Assembly (NCBI RefSeq): GCF_018881925.1
Contig: NZ_JACVPL010000012.1
Span: 1-64,000 of the forward strand
Direction of reading: 5' to 3'
Length of the DNA: 64,000 nucleotides
From: Polynucleobacter sp. Latsch14-2
Lineage (GTDB): Bacteria > Pseudomonadota > Gammaproteobacteria > Burkholderiales > Burkholderiaceae
Shown here: in pieces, positions 13,875-22,554 of the stretch
Layout of the letters: every line of letters begins with the position of its first letter
How positions within the stretch are numbered: position 1 is the stretch's first letter
Translations under genes and position numbers: made by a program
Notes under the pieces: model-generated
Seen by the model: the letters and a program-made list of their open reading frames with translations, nothing else
Database searches by the model: none
Told to the model about the DNA's origin: nothing

Positions 13875-14702
13875 CTAGGCCGCTTTATTTTCCTCTTTAA
13901 CTTTAATATCAAATTGCGTTGCATCTCTTTTGCGCAGACTATCAAGCTGTCGACCCTTTAAAGTTTCACCAATCATAATGAGCGCCGGCGAGCTGTTATC
14001 AAACCATTGATCAGCTTTGCCATGAGCGAGCTCACCTAAGTTGCTCGACCAGTGGCGCTCTCTTGGGGTGCTGACTGATTCCAAAATATGGACTGGAGTT
14101 TTTTGGGTGTGATTGGCGCTACTTTCTATCAGTTGCTTAGCAATCTTAGCTGCATCCTTGCGACCCATGTAATACACCAAGGTATCAGCCGTAGGATGTT
14201 GGATTGGACCTCTAGATACTTCTGTTTTACTCTTTGCTGTATTTTCTGTAGCTTGCGCAAGTGTCACAAATGCCACGCTTCTAGAGACGCCTCGCAGTGT
14301 TAAGGATTGCTGCAGGCTTGCTGCTCCGGCTAATGCCGCAGTAATGCCTGGCACCACTTCCACTGCAATACCTTCATTATGAAGTGCTTGTAATTCTTCA
14401 TCAGCCCTGCCAAAAAGCATTGGGTCCCCACCCTTTAATCTGACTATAGTTGGATATTGTTTTGCTGCATCAACTAAGCGCTTGTTAATAAAGTGCTGGG
14501 CTGAAGATAATTTACCGCAGCGTTTACCAACAGCTACTTTGATCGCTTGTGGACAAAGATCAAGCATCTCAGGCTCTATGAGCGCATCGTGAAACACAAT
14601 ATCCGCTTGGGCCAACAGTTTTGCGCCGCGAATAGTAATGAGGTCAGCAGCGCCAGGACCGGCGCCAACCAAATAAACTTTTCCGAGGGTATCGTTGTTC
14701 AT
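13875..14702 (-). CDS. cobA: Uroporphyrinogen-III C-methyltransferase
   Basis: About 275 residues of the SUMT family. Motifs in order: VYLVGAGPGAADLITIRG (SAM-binding loop), ADIVFHDALI, VGKRCGK, IVRLKGGDPMLFGRADEEL, VVPGITAALAGAASL, and a C-terminal PALIMIGETL. It performs the two SAM-dependent methylations giving precorrin-2 on the way to sirohaem; it lacks the CysG N-terminal oxidase/chelatase domain, so a separate enzyme or the CbiX-like protein must finish the path. Start taken as ATG 14702, overlapping the upstream stop as ATGA; the frame is open 18 codons further. Confidence 0.92.
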   Translation of the reverse strand: MNNDTLGKVYLVGAGPGAADLITIRGAKLLAQADIVFHDALIEPEMLDLCPQAIKVAVGKRCGKLSSAQHFINKRLVDAAKQYPTIVRLKGGDPMLFGRADEELQALHNEGIAVEVVPGITAALAGAASLQQSLTLRGVSRSVAFVTLAQATENTAKSKTEVSRGPIQHPTADTLVYYMGRKDAAKIAKQLIESSANHTQKTPVHILESVSTPRERHWSSNLGELAHGKADQWFDNSSPALIMIGETLKGRQLDSLRKRDATQFDIKVKEENKAA

Positions 14703-15292
14703 GAGATTGTTATGAGCTGTGCTGAGGCTTCTAGCAAGGTTCTTTTGCCGCGCCAACTGTTTTGTGTGCTCACTGTAAAGAGATCGAATTGCTTTAAGCC
14801 TACCTCTAGGTTTTGATCTGGACGCATTTCAAAGGCGTCAAATCCAACACGCGCACCTTGGAGCAATTGATCAATCAGTACATCACCAATGGCGCGTACC
14901 TCTCCCTGCCAGCTAAAACGGTCACGCAATAGCGCTGCGGTACTAAAACCTCTACCATCTCTAAAAATGGGGAAGTGGGCCGCCACTACTGCCCAGTACG
15001 CTTTGCCAGCTTGAATAATGTCAGCATGTTTCAGGATGTCATCATCGGCTGCGAACCACACACCAATTTCTCCTTTGTTGGCGCGCTCAACAATGTCGGC
15101 ATTCTGATGATGGCCGCTGCAATGACTGCGCCACCAATAAAACGGCACTAGCACCTTATTGAGACCATGCTTCAAATCAGGGGTATTTAATGGTGCGCCT
15201 TCATCACCTTTACCATCCCATATTTGCCACTCATTGGCTGCTAGGCTAGGCTGGCCAGCTTTCGGAAATCGAATAATGTGCTTGTTCATCAT
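14699..15292 (-). CDS. DUF934 protein associated with sulfite reduction
   Basis: 197 residues matching DUF934 (conserved partner of assimilatory sulfite reductase in proteobacteria). Recognisable parts are WQIWDGKGDEG near the N-terminus and the C-terminal FPIFRDGRGFSTAALLRDRF with GDVLIDQLLQGARVGFDAFE. Its exact role is unknown; it has been proposed as an electron donor or accessory subunit to CysI. It is coupled on both sides: ATG overlaps the cysI stop by one base (TAATG) and its stop overlaps the cobA start by four bases. Confidence 0.85.
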   Translation of the reverse strand: MMNKHIIRFPKAGQPSLAANEWQIWDGKGDEGAPLNTPDLKHGLNKVLVPFYWWRSHCSGHHQNADIVERANKGEIGVWFAADDDILKHADIIQAGKAYWAVVAAHFPIFRDGRGFSTAALLRDRFSWQGEVRAIGDVLIDQLLQGARVGFDAFEMRPDQNLEVGLKQFDLFTVSTQNSWRGKRTLLEASAQLITIS

Positions 15293-17004
15293 TAACTCGC
15301 AGCACTTTCTTTTTGATCGACTGCTTTATCTTTTTTCTTAACGTTTTTATAAGCAGCTTCTTTGAAAGGTGTCACACCAATTCTGCGATATACATTGATA
15401 AAGGATTCATCATCGGTGCGATGTTCAACATACGTATTGATAACGTTGGTGATGACATCTGGAATTTCATCGGCGTAGAAAGAAGGTCCAATCACCTTAC
15501 CAATGGCCGCGTCATTCCCTTGCTCGCCACCCAGGGTGATTTGATACCACTCTTCACCATCTTTATCCACACCGAGTACACCAATGTTGCCAACGTGATG
15601 GTGACCACAAGAATTAATGCATCCGGAAATATTTAAACTGATATCACCTAGATCAAATAAGTAATCTAAGTTATTAAAGCGTTCCTGAATAGCCTTGGCG
15701 ATTGGTAAGGATTTAGCATTCGCTAAAGAACAGAAGTCACCGCCAGGGCAAGCGATGATGTCGGTGAGTAAGCCAATATTCGGCAGGGCTACATGTTGTT
15801 GCTTGGCGGCTTGCCATAGTTCAAGCAGTTTTGATTGCTCAACATCAGCCAAGACTAAGTTTTGTTCGTGTGTAACGCGCAGTTCACCAAAGCTATATTG
15901 ATCTGAAAGGTCTGCAATCGCATTCATTTGCGCAGTAGTGGCATCGCCAGGTGCAACTGTTCCATGGGGTTTGAGTGACAAAATCACACTCGCATAGCCA
16001 GGTACTTGGTGCGGTTTGACATTGCGCTCGAGCCAGCGAGAAAAAGCGGAGCGCTGAGATTCTGGTGCGCTGGCAATGACTTGTTCACTTGTTAGTTTGC
16101 CCAGTTGCTTGTATGCAGGTTTGGTGAAGTGCTGTGCGACCCGATCCCACTCAGCTTGGGTAAAGTTGTCATCACCATTCTTAATGTGGATCCATTCGCC
16201 TTCGACTTGGCGGGCAAACTCTTCTGATCCCAAGGCCTTTACAAGAATCTTAATGCGGGCTTTGTAGAGATTGTCTCTGCGTCCAAAGCGGTTATATACC
16301 CGCAGGAGGGCAGTTAAATAACTCGGTAGTACTTCCCATGGCAGATCTTGCTTAATGAGTGAGCCTAGAATCGGAGTGCGACCCATGCCGCCACCAGCAT
16401 AGATATCTGCTACTAGCTCACCTATGGGATTTTTCTTGAGCTCAATGCCAACGTCGTGACACAGCAGCACTGTACGATCCTCTTTAGCGCCATTGATTGC
16501 AAACTTAAACTTACGGGGCAAGTGGGCAAACTCGGGATGTAATGTTGACCATTGACGAAGTAATTCGCAAATCGGGCGAGGGTCAATATATTCATCTGCA
16601 GCAACACCAGCAAATGCATCGCTCGTAATATTGCGAATACAGTTTCCCGAAGTCTGAATGGCATGCATTTCAACTTTAGCTAGTTCCGCCAAAATGTCAG
16701 GAGTTTTTTCCAGCTCCACCCAGTTGTATTGAATATTCTGACGGGTAGTGAAGTGACCATAACCACGATCATATTTTTCTGCAATGAGGGCTAGGGTACG
16801 CAATTGCTTTGCACTCAAAAGTCCATAAGGAATCGCAACGCGCAGCATATATGCATGGCGTTGGTGATAAAGACCATTTTGCAGACGCAGGGGACGGAAC
16901 TCTTCTTCAGCCAAAGTGCTATTCAGGCGCCTAGCAACCTGGTCTCTAAATTGGGCAACCCTTTGGTCTACAAGGGTTTGGTCAATCGTGTCGTATTTGT
17001 ACAT
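15292..17004 (-). CDS. cysI: Sulfite reductase haemoprotein (nitrite/sulfite reductase family)
   Basis: 570 residues with the two tandem ferredoxin-like and sirohaem/4Fe-4S half-repeats of this family: YGHFTTRQNIQYNW (83-96), GNCIRNIT (120-127), and the cluster ligands C419 and C425 in ACPGGDFCSLANAKS plus C462 and C466 in ISGCINSCGHHH. It reduces sulfite to sulfide in the cytoplasm (nitrite reduction is possible within the family). First gene of the cysI-DUF934-cobA operon. The cysH, cysD and cysN genes often found between these genes in relatives are absent here. The 180-bp upstream region contains an 8-bp inverted repeat at 17060-17081. Confidence 0.92.
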   Translation of the reverse strand: MYKYDTIDQTLVDQRVAQFRDQVARRLNSTLAEEEFRPLRLQNGLYHQRHAYMLRVAIPYGLLSAKQLRTLALIAEKYDRGYGHFTTRQNIQYNWVELEKTPDILAELAKVEMHAIQTSGNCIRNITSDAFAGVAADEYIDPRPICELLRQWSTLHPEFAHLPRKFKFAINGAKEDRTVLLCHDVGIELKKNPIGELVADIYAGGGMGRTPILGSLIKQDLPWEVLPSYLTALLRVYNRFGRRDNLYKARIKILVKALGSEEFARQVEGEWIHIKNGDDNFTQAEWDRVAQHFTKPAYKQLGKLTSEQVIASAPESQRSAFSRWLERNVKPHQVPGYASVILSLKPHGTVAPGDATTAQMNAIADLSDQYSFGELRVTHEQNLVLADVEQSKLLELWQAAKQQHVALPNIGLLTDIIACPGGDFCSLANAKSLPIAKAIQERFNNLDYLFDLGDISLNISGCINSCGHHHVGNIGVLGVDKDGEEWYQITLGGEQGNDAAIGKVIGPSFYADEIPDVITNVINTYVEHRTDDESFINVYRRIGVTPFKEAAYKNVKKKDKAVDQKESAAS

Positions 17005-17059
17005 AGCGCTAGATTCTCGTAGTTTTTGAATATAACTTCAAATACTGAAAAGTCTCATC

Positions 17060-17081
17060 TATATATCTGATTGGATATATA
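17060..17081. promoter_or_regulatory. Inverted repeat upstream of cysI
   Basis: TATATATC (17060-17067) and GATATATA (17074-17081) are exact inverted arms separated by TGATTG, about 55 bp before the cysI start and 104 bp before the divergent hydrolase gene. The AT-rich ATA half-sites recall CysB-type LysR binding regions, but no specific factor can be named from sequence alone. Confidence 0.4.
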
Positions 17082-17184
17082 AAGAGCTATTTGCTTGAAA
17101 TAATGAAAATCTGTTTAAATACAAGGAGATATCTAAATTTTTCAATTTAACTATCAATTAAAAACAGAATAAATTGGAGACAAA

Positions 17185-18453
17185 ATGAACTCATTAAAAG
17201 CTTTCAGCCTGCTGGCGGCATTATTGGCTAGCGCCACTCTCTGGGCGGCAGAGTCTGCAGCGCCACTACCAATGGCACTAGGCAAAGGGTTTAATCAAGA
17301 AGGTCTTGCCAAAATTGACGCTTATTTTGCGGATCAAATTGCAAGCAATCAAACGCCAGGCGCAGTGTTGGCAGTGGCTAAAAATGGCAAGTTGGCTATT
17401 TATAAGACCTACGGCTATTTAGATAAGGCTAACAATAAGCCGATGACAAAGGATGCTATTTTTAATTTGGCATCCATGACTAAGGTGATGGCGGCTGTCG
17501 GTGGTCTGACATTTTATGAAGAGGGTAGGCTACCGCTCAATGCCCCCATCTCTAATTGGTTTCCCCAATTTAAAAATATCACAGTAGGACAAGTTGATGC
17601 TGACGGCAAGGTTGCTGCTGTTCCAGCGAAGCGTCCAATTACAGTGCAAGATCTTATGCGCCATACCAATGGTCTGACTTACGGTGCTCGTGGTGATACT
17701 CCGGTACATAAGTTGTTTCCGCCATCCTCAGCAAATGCTGCTATGGATTACACCGGCGAACAATTCATTGATAAGTTGGCCAGCACACCTTTGTTATATG
17801 AGCCAGGGACGGTTTGGGACTATGGCTTCGGCATTGATGTGCTCGGTTTGCTTGAGGAAAAAATTGCTGGCAAGCCACTGGGCAGCATTCTTCAGGAGCG
17901 CGTATGGAGTAAGGTCGGCATGCCTGATACGACTTTTCAGGTGCCAGAAAAAGATCGCGCTCGTTTAGCTCAAGCATTGCCCATTGACCCAATTTCTGGC
18001 AAGCCACAAAAATTAAGTATTTTGACCGACAAGGTGAAATTTGATTGTGGTGGCTCTTGCGGATTTTCTACTGCGGGTGATTACGTGCGCTTTGGTCAGA
18101 TGCTATTAAATGGCGGGAGCTTGGATGGCAAGCGTGTCCTCGGTCCGCAGACCGTGACCTTTATGACTTCAAACCACTTAAATAAAGACATTAAAAATTT
18201 AGTGGGCGATACAGAGCCAGGGCGTGTAGGTTATGGTTTTGGCTTGGGTGTTGCAGTGCGTATGGAGCGTGGCTTATCAGCTATTAACGGTAATGTTGGT
18301 GATTACACTTGGAATGGCGCTAATGGCACGATTTTTTGGGTTGATCCAAAAGAGCAATTAGTCGTAGTGATGATGTCTGTAGCTCCAGGGGAGATTCGGA
18401 AAATTCATCGCGAGAAGTTGAATGCACTTGTGTATGGGGCGCTTGAGAAGTAG
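17185..18453 (+). CDS. Secreted serine hydrolase of the class C beta-lactamase family
   Basis: 422 residues. A signal peptide (residues 1-22, cleavage near LWAAES) directs it to the periplasm. The catalytic S97-x-x-K100 is in FNLASMTKVMAAVG, the tyrosine motif is Y213 in WDYGFGID, and the third active-site region lies near YTWNGANGT. Such penicillin-binding-protein-like enzymes are esterases or D-aminopeptidases more often than antibiotic beta-lactamases. A good ribosome binding site (GGAGA) precedes ATG 17185. Monocistronic: a strong terminator follows at 18483. Confidence 0.87.
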   Translation: MNSLKAFSLLAALLASATLWAAESAAPLPMALGKGFNQEGLAKIDAYFADQIASNQTPGAVLAVAKNGKLAIYKTYGYLDKANNKPMTKDAIFNLASMTKVMAAVGGLTFYEEGRLPLNAPISNWFPQFKNITVGQVDADGKVAAVPAKRPITVQDLMRHTNGLTYGARGDTPVHKLFPPSSANAAMDYTGEQFIDKLASTPLLYEPGTVWDYGFGIDVLGLLEEKIAGKPLGSILQERVWSKVGMPDTTFQVPEKDRARLAQALPIDPISGKPQKLSILTDKVKFDCGGSCGFSTAGDYVRFGQMLLNGGSLDGKRVLGPQTVTFMTSNHLNKDIKNLVGDTEPGRVGYGFGLGVAVRMERGLSAINGNVGDYTWNGANGTIFWVDPKEQLVVVMMSVAPGEIRKIHREKLNALVYGALEK

Positions 18454-18482
18454 ATCATCAACTACATCTGCATGATAAAAAG

Positions 18483-18504
18483 CCCCGATAAGTCGGGGTT
18501 TTTT
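18483..18504 (+). terminator. Intrinsic terminator after the serine hydrolase gene
   Basis: CCCCGA (18483-18488) pairs with TCGGGG (18493-18498) around a TAAG loop, followed by six T. Flanking A residues upstream could make it work for the convergent gene at 18540 as well. Confidence 0.9.
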
Positions 18505-18539
18505 ATGAACTACTTTTAGGTTTTATTGCCAATGCTTGA

Positions 18540-18911
18540 TCAGAGTTTAAATTCTCGATAGTGTCGATATAAATTAGCAATCGATGCAAAACCCAGCACC
18601 ACAATTAATACCGAGAAAAGATATTCGCTAGTTAAGTAAGTGAAGATGCCCAAGTAAATTGCTAGCATGGCCGCGATGAATGCACCAATCGCTCCCAGCA
18701 CTACTAGCTTAAAGTTTGGAATAAAAGCGCCCAAGGTAATTGCTACAAAAATCAGAATCAGGTCCGAAACTAGTTTGTCGGCAGTTTCAAAAATAGTATT
18801 GGTTAGTGCAGGGTAGGAGATCTTACCCAATACAGCAATTAATAGAATGGCTGCAAGAACTATAAAATTGAGTTTTGCTTTATTCAGGATGGTTTTGAGT
18901 TGCTCGTTCAT
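18540..18911 (-). CDS. Hypothetical small polytopic membrane protein
   Basis: 123 residues with three to four predicted membrane helices (about 15-34, 48-64, 68-92, 96-113), a short cytoplasmic N-terminus and a charged C-terminal end (LYRHYREFKL). No family recognised. The next minus-strand gene upstream, at 18927-19151, is also a small membrane protein and lies 15 bases away, so the two probably form a two-gene operon. Confidence 0.55.
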   Translation of the reverse strand: MNEQLKTILNKAKLNFIVLAAILLIAVLGKISYPALTNTIFETADKLVSDLILIFVAITLGAFIPNFKLVVLGAIGAFIAAMLAIYLGIFTYLTSEYLFSVLIVVLGFASIANLYRHYREFKL

Positions 18912-18926
18912 CGCCGTCTATTTTTC

Positions 18927-19151
18927 TTAAGAAATATTGCCATTAAAAACAAGGCTCATGCCAATCCAAAGCAGGATAAAAGCAACCAAAATGGTGAGAC
19001 CCAGCTTTTTGAGGAAGTATTCGAGCGTATCCATATACGCTTCATCATTTTTGCCAAAGTACTGATCAAACCGTTTCCAGACGAGACGAGCTACGAATAG
19101 CGGAAGAATGATGGCCGCAATGCCAAGTAGGACGGTAAAGGTAGTGCTCAT
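18927..19151 (-). CDS. Hypothetical two-helix membrane protein
   Basis: 74 residues with hydrophobic segments at about 3-22 (TTFTVLLGIAAIILPLFVA) and 50-68, joined by a charged loop rich in aromatic residues (RFDQYFGKNDEAYMDTLEYF). Family unknown. First gene of the presumed pair with 18540-18911. Confidence 0.55.
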   Translation of the reverse strand: MSTTFTVLLGIAAIILPLFVARLVWKRFDQYFGKNDEAYMDTLEYFLKKLGLTILVAFILLWIGMSLVFNGNIS

Positions 19152-19401
19152 GTGATAAGTAAATCCTTGCGCTATCTAAGATGGTTGAGTTGGGAGCAGA
19201 AATTACGATAAGGATACATCGCTTGCTTCCAGGGGCTGATTTTTAAGGGGGCTGTAAGCCTAAGGGGCATTTAATACCCTTGCGACCGCATTTCTGATGA
19301 TTTCCGTGGATTCATTGGATAATCAGCTAGGAGATTCAATTAAAAATTGAGTGATCAGTATTTATTGATGCATTACATGGCAAGCGCTAAAGGGTATATA
19401 T

Positions 19402-19998
19402 ATGTCTGAAAATAATTCACAATTATCTGGAGCCCAGCTTCAAGAAATTCGTACGGCCGTACTCGGAGCAGCTGCTAAGGCGCCGGGTGCACTAATTGGC
19501 TTGGGTGTTTTATTGATTATTTTGGGTATGGTTGGTGTGGCTGGTCAGGTCATGTTCTCATTTGCAACGATAAGTATGCTGGGCGCTTTTTTGATCATCG
19601 GCGGTGGCTTACAGTTTGCACATGCTATCAAGTCGCATGGCTGGAAGAGTGTTGGGACTCAAATGGCATTGGCTGTTTTGTATATTGTTGCTGGTGTCTA
19701 TACTTGGGTTTACCCAATTCCCGCCTTAGAAGCAATCACCTTGTGGTTAGCAGCGATCTTCTTTATCACCGGCTTCTTACGTTTACTTTCCGCATTCCAT
19801 CACCGTCATTTTCGTGAATGGTTTTGGTTGGTGCTGTCTTCAGCGATCTCTATTTTGATGGGTGTATTGATTATGAATGGCTACCCAGCATCAAGCTTGT
19901 GGTTGCCAGGACTGTTAATTGCAATTGAATTGCTATTACAAGGCTGGTCACTACTATTCTTGGGATTTGCTGCGCGCAATTTTGTAAAAAATCAATAA
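19402..19998 (+). CDS. hdeD: HdeD-family acid-resistance membrane protein
   Basis: 198 residues with six membrane helices and the DUF308/HdeD repeat pattern: LGVLLIILGMVGVAGQVMF, a short polar loop HAIKSHGWKS, LYIVAGVYTWVYPIPALEAI, and the conserved R-rich loop HHRHFREWFWLVLSSAISIL. HdeD in enterics supports acid resistance at high cell density; the role in this organism is inferred. No operon partner; the 250-bp upstream gap shows nothing specific. Confidence 0.85.
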   Translation: MSENNSQLSGAQLQEIRTAVLGAAAKAPGALIGLGVLLIILGMVGVAGQVMFSFATISMLGAFLIIGGGLQFAHAIKSHGWKSVGTQMALAVLYIVAGVYTWVYPIPALEAITLWLAAIFFITGFLRLLSAFHHRHFREWFWLVLSSAISILMGVLIMNGYPASSLWLPGLLIAIELLLQGWSLLFLGFAARNFVKNQ

Positions 19999-20041
19999 TG
20001 GTGACATGGTGTTTGTGTAGACAATTTGCCGATAGATAACA

Positions 20042-20212
20042 ATGAAAAAAACCGACCTGTATAAAAATCTAGGCCTAGCAACAGCCCAACGCATGAAAAA
20101 TTCTGTGAAGGCTGCTAAGCCTGGTGGCGCAGATACCGCTAAAACTAAAAAAGAGCTAGCCAATGCCAATCCCCTGCTAGCGTCTTTAATGGGTAAGGCG
20201 AAATCTAAGTAA
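20042..20212 (+). CDS. Small lysine-rich hypothetical protein
   Basis: A 56-codon frame starting MKKTDLYKNLGLATAQRMKN with a basic, alanine-rich low-complexity middle and an ordered-looking end (NANPLLASLMGKAKSK). It follows hdeD by 43 bases. Codon use is like that of the core genes, and conserved hydrophobic positions at both ends suggest a real small soluble protein. No family recognised; ribosome binding site weak. Confidence 0.5.
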   Translation: MKKTDLYKNLGLATAQRMKNSVKAAKPGGADTAKTKKELANANPLLASLMGKAKSK

Positions 20213-20261
20213 GTCGGCATCAGTGTTTGCCTAGTCTCTCAATCCTTTTTAAGTTGCCCCC

Positions 20262-21326
20262 TTGCAGTCAAAAAACCATTTCTTACTAATTGATTTTTTA
20301 AAGGTCTTTGCCGCCTTATTAATTATTCTTCATCATCTCTCCAGTTATGGACAGTTAGCTGAAGATGCGCAACATTTTTTACCTGGAATCATGACTTGGT
20401 TATTTGAGTATGGGCGCTATGCGGTTCAAATATTCTTGGTGATGGGCGGGTATTTGGCGGCTCAGTCGCTCACACGAACGAGAGACATTAAAAATCCGCA
20501 TACCGTTCTTAAGCTGATCTTTAATCGCTACTTACGCCTTTTTGCGCCCTATGTCATTGCCTTGTTGGTCACCATGGTGTGTGCTTGGATAGCGCGCTTT
20601 TGGGTGCAGGACGAATATGTTGGTGAGTCCGAAACTTTGGGGCAATTTTTAGCCCACCTTTTTTTCTTACAGGGCATCTTGGGTCTCGATTCTATTTCTG
20701 CTGGCGCTTGGTATGTTGCAATTGATTGGCAGCTCTATGCGGTGCTTGCGATCATGCTGGGAATGTTTCCAAACTTTCGATCTTTGATTTGGGCGTCCCT
20801 CATCCTGATCGTAGCCTCTTTGCTATATTTCAATCGCTTGAGCCATTATGAAAATTATTTCATCTACTTTATTGGCGCTTATGGCTTAGGAGTATTGGCT
20901 CAATTAGCAAAAAATGATTCTGAGCCAACCATCAGTCGTTTGGCAAAGTTATCTATCGTAATTACGGGCTTGATTATTTTGGTTTCAAGTTTTCATCATC
21001 TCTGGATCAGAAATATTTTGGCCTACCTGGTGACCATTGCCTTAATCATGTGGGGCGATCGCGCATATAAAGATCAGAAGCACGCAAAAATGCACAATCT
21101 GGTTTTTTCTATCTTATGGGGTAGCCGTAGATCCTATTGTGCATTCTTGCTGCACTTTTCATTGATATTAATTGCGAACACGATTTATATTGCCTCAGGA
21201 TTGAGCTCACAACACAACGGTGGGGTTGCTCTCGGATTAATGTTAGCAACTGTCGTAGCGAGTTGGATTGCGGCCAACTATTTATATCGTCTGGTAGAAG
21301 TGCCGTCGCGACACCTCAAGCTCTGA
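20262..21326 (+). CDS. Acyltransferase-3 family membrane protein
   Basis: 354 residues with about ten membrane helices. The N-terminal block FLLIDFLKVFAALLIILHHL (catalytic-type histidine near residue 24) and the loop GYLAAQSLTR followed by FNRYLRLFAPYVIALL match the OafA/YrhL-type acyltransferase-3 family, which O-acylates surface polysaccharides or other exported molecules from the inner membrane. Start is TTG 20262. It lies alone; its target cannot be told. Convergent with darP, three bases apart. Confidence 0.8.
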   Translation: MQSKNHFLLIDFLKVFAALLIILHHLSSYGQLAEDAQHFLPGIMTWLFEYGRYAVQIFLVMGGYLAAQSLTRTRDIKNPHTVLKLIFNRYLRLFAPYVIALLVTMVCAWIARFWVQDEYVGESETLGQFLAHLFFLQGILGLDSISAGAWYVAIDWQLYAVLAIMLGMFPNFRSLIWASLILIVASLLYFNRLSHYENYFIYFIGAYGLGVLAQLAKNDSEPTISRLAKLSIVITGLIILVSSFHHLWIRNILAYLVTIALIMWGDRAYKDQKHAKMHNLVFSILWGSRRSYCAFLLHFSLILIANTIYIASGLSSQHNGGVALGLMLATVVASWIAANYLYRLVEVPSRHLKL

Positions 21327-21329
21327 TAT

Positions 21330-21857
21330 TTATAGACCCAAGTCTTTTAAAACGCGGAAAATTTCACGATACGCTTTGGGTGGTTTGTTTTGTTCTTTTT
21401 CTCTACGGGCATTTCGAATGAGTGTGCGCATATTCTGAATATCCATATCCGGAAATTGCTCAATGAGTTTGGTGAATGTTTCATCATTTGCTATGAGCTT
21501 ATCGCGGTAGTTTTCCAAGAAGTGTAGTTTGGCTGTTTCAGCCTTACTGACTCCTTGAATGGCATCTAAGCGTTTTTGAATGGCTGCCAGCTCTTCTTCA
21601 TCCAAAAAGCGCATCAGTTTGCCTAGATATTGCTTATGACGACGAATCGCTTCAAAACTCTTAATCTTGGGTGTTTCGGCAATGGCAGTTTTAATCGCTT
21701 CATCCATGGGGATGCTCTTTAGTCCATCACTACTGAGAGCGGCCAATACCTCAGCTAACTTTTGACGCTCCGTCATTTGGCGTTTTAGCTCAGATTTACT
21801 GGGACCCTCATCAGGATCTTCCTTCTTGGGGGTGCGGTTCTTTTCATTAACGTGCAT
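21330..21857 (-). CDS. darP: Ribosome biogenesis factor DarP (YjgA, DUF615)
   Basis: 175 residues matching the DUF615 family: SKSELKRQMTERQKLAEVLA at the N-terminus, the helical middle EAIRRHKQYLGKLMRF with DEEELAAIQKRLD, and the C-terminal FPDMDIQNMRTLIRNARREK. DarP binds pre-50S particles and assists maturation of the peptidyl transferase centre. No neighbour with related function. Confidence 0.93.
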   Translation of the reverse strand: MHVNEKNRTPKKEDPDEGPSKSELKRQMTERQKLAEVLAALSSDGLKSIPMDEAIKTAIAETPKIKSFEAIRRHKQYLGKLMRFLDEEELAAIQKRLDAIQGVSKAETAKLHFLENYRDKLIANDETFTKLIEQFPDMDIQNMRTLIRNARREKEQNKPPKAYREIFRVLKDLGL

Positions 21858-21907
21858 ATGAGGATTTTAGACTGTATTGGTTCCATAGCCACTTAAAGAA
21901 AGTGCTT

Positions 21908-22219
21908 TTATGTGAGTATTTGTTTAAGTTTTCGAAGATCCATGGTTGAAAAGAGCTGGCTTCTGCCGATGACATCTTTAGGTTTCAGTTTGCCCGATTG
22001 AACATAGCGACGAAAGGTCGGCATAGAAACCTCTAAATATTCTGCGGCCTCTTCAGCAGAGAAGATGTCATTCCGAAGATGGCCAAATAGCTGCTCATGA
22101 TTAAAGTCACTCTCTTGGAATGCGTTAATTGCGATTAAAGAGAAAAATTTGATACGCTCTTTCGTTGACATTTTTTTAACTTGATCAAACATATCTTCTG
22201 CCGTTATTGAGAAACTCAT
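21908..22219 (-). CDS. Excisionase/MerR-type helix-turn-helix antitoxin
   Basis: 103 residues: a helical N-terminal part (MSFSITAEDMFDQVKKMSTK), then a DNA-binding domain of the excisionase type, FSAEEAAEYLEVSMPTFRRY followed by VQSGKLKPKDVIGRSQLFST. This matches antitoxins encoded after RelE-like toxins in several betaproteobacteria. Its ATG overlaps the toxin stop by four bases, so the two are translationally coupled. It probably binds the 14-bp palindrome at 22553-22566. Confidence 0.7.
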   Translation of the reverse strand: MSFSITAEDMFDQVKKMSTKERIKFFSLIAINAFQESDFNHEQLFGHLRNDIFSAEEAAEYLEVSMPTFRRYVQSGKLKPKDVIGRSQLFSTMDLRKLKQILT

Positions 22220-22554
22220 TTCTCCTCCTCTTCAGATTGTCGCAACACTGCTTCTTGTCGTAAAAATCGCTTTAATTCAGTATAAAAATTTTCGTGACTA
22301 CCAATTTGGTAAAAATTAATCCAAATAAGATTAATTTTTCCATCACACTTACTAAATTTATAAGCTATCAAATACTCTTGTTTGTTAAAGCGAAACTTAA
22401 AAATAAAAATACTCTGTAAGTCCCCCAATTTTTGCTCACCTAAATTTGGGTTTTTGCATATCTCGATAACCCTATCTTCAATTGCGAGCTGAAAGGGCTT
22501 GTTTGCCTTTTTTACGAAGTGTGCAAAAGGTCTTTTGTAATTAATTTTTATGAT
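22216..22554 (-). CDS. RelE/HigB-like toxin with no ATG, GTG or TTG start
   Basis: In-frame reading from 22554 gives up to 112 residues, with INYKRPFAHFVKKANKPFQL, AIEDRVIEICKNPNLGE and FIFKFRFNKQEYLIAYKF, the full pattern of a RelE-superfamily toxin. The frame follows a TAG (22557-22555) and begins ATC ATA AAA ATT; no usual start codon appears until TTG 22428, which would delete the first 42 residues. Either translation starts at a rare ATC, ATA or ATT, or the start codon has mutated (family N-termini suggest ATA 22551 in place of ATG). The core is otherwise intact and the antitoxin is kept. Confidence 0.65.
   Translation of the reverse strand: MIKINYKRPFAHFVKKANKPFQLAIEDRVIEICKNPNLGEQKLGDLQSIFIFKFRFNKQEYLIAYKFSKCDGKINLIWINFYQIGSHENFYTELKRFLRQEAVLRQSEEEEK

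Noticed and set aside
13694-13900. 68-residue plus-strand frame inside higA
   Set aside because: Shadow frame of the well-supported higA; composition is not protein-like.
19954-20220. 88-residue minus-strand frame opposite the small gene after hdeD
   Set aside because: The plus-strand 56-codon frame has better composition and position; the minus frame overlaps the 3' end of hdeD.
22216-22428. The 70-residue frame from TTG 22428 as the full toxin
   Set aside because: In-frame upstream sequence continues the RelE-like domain for 42 more codons, so this start would delete the N-terminal third.
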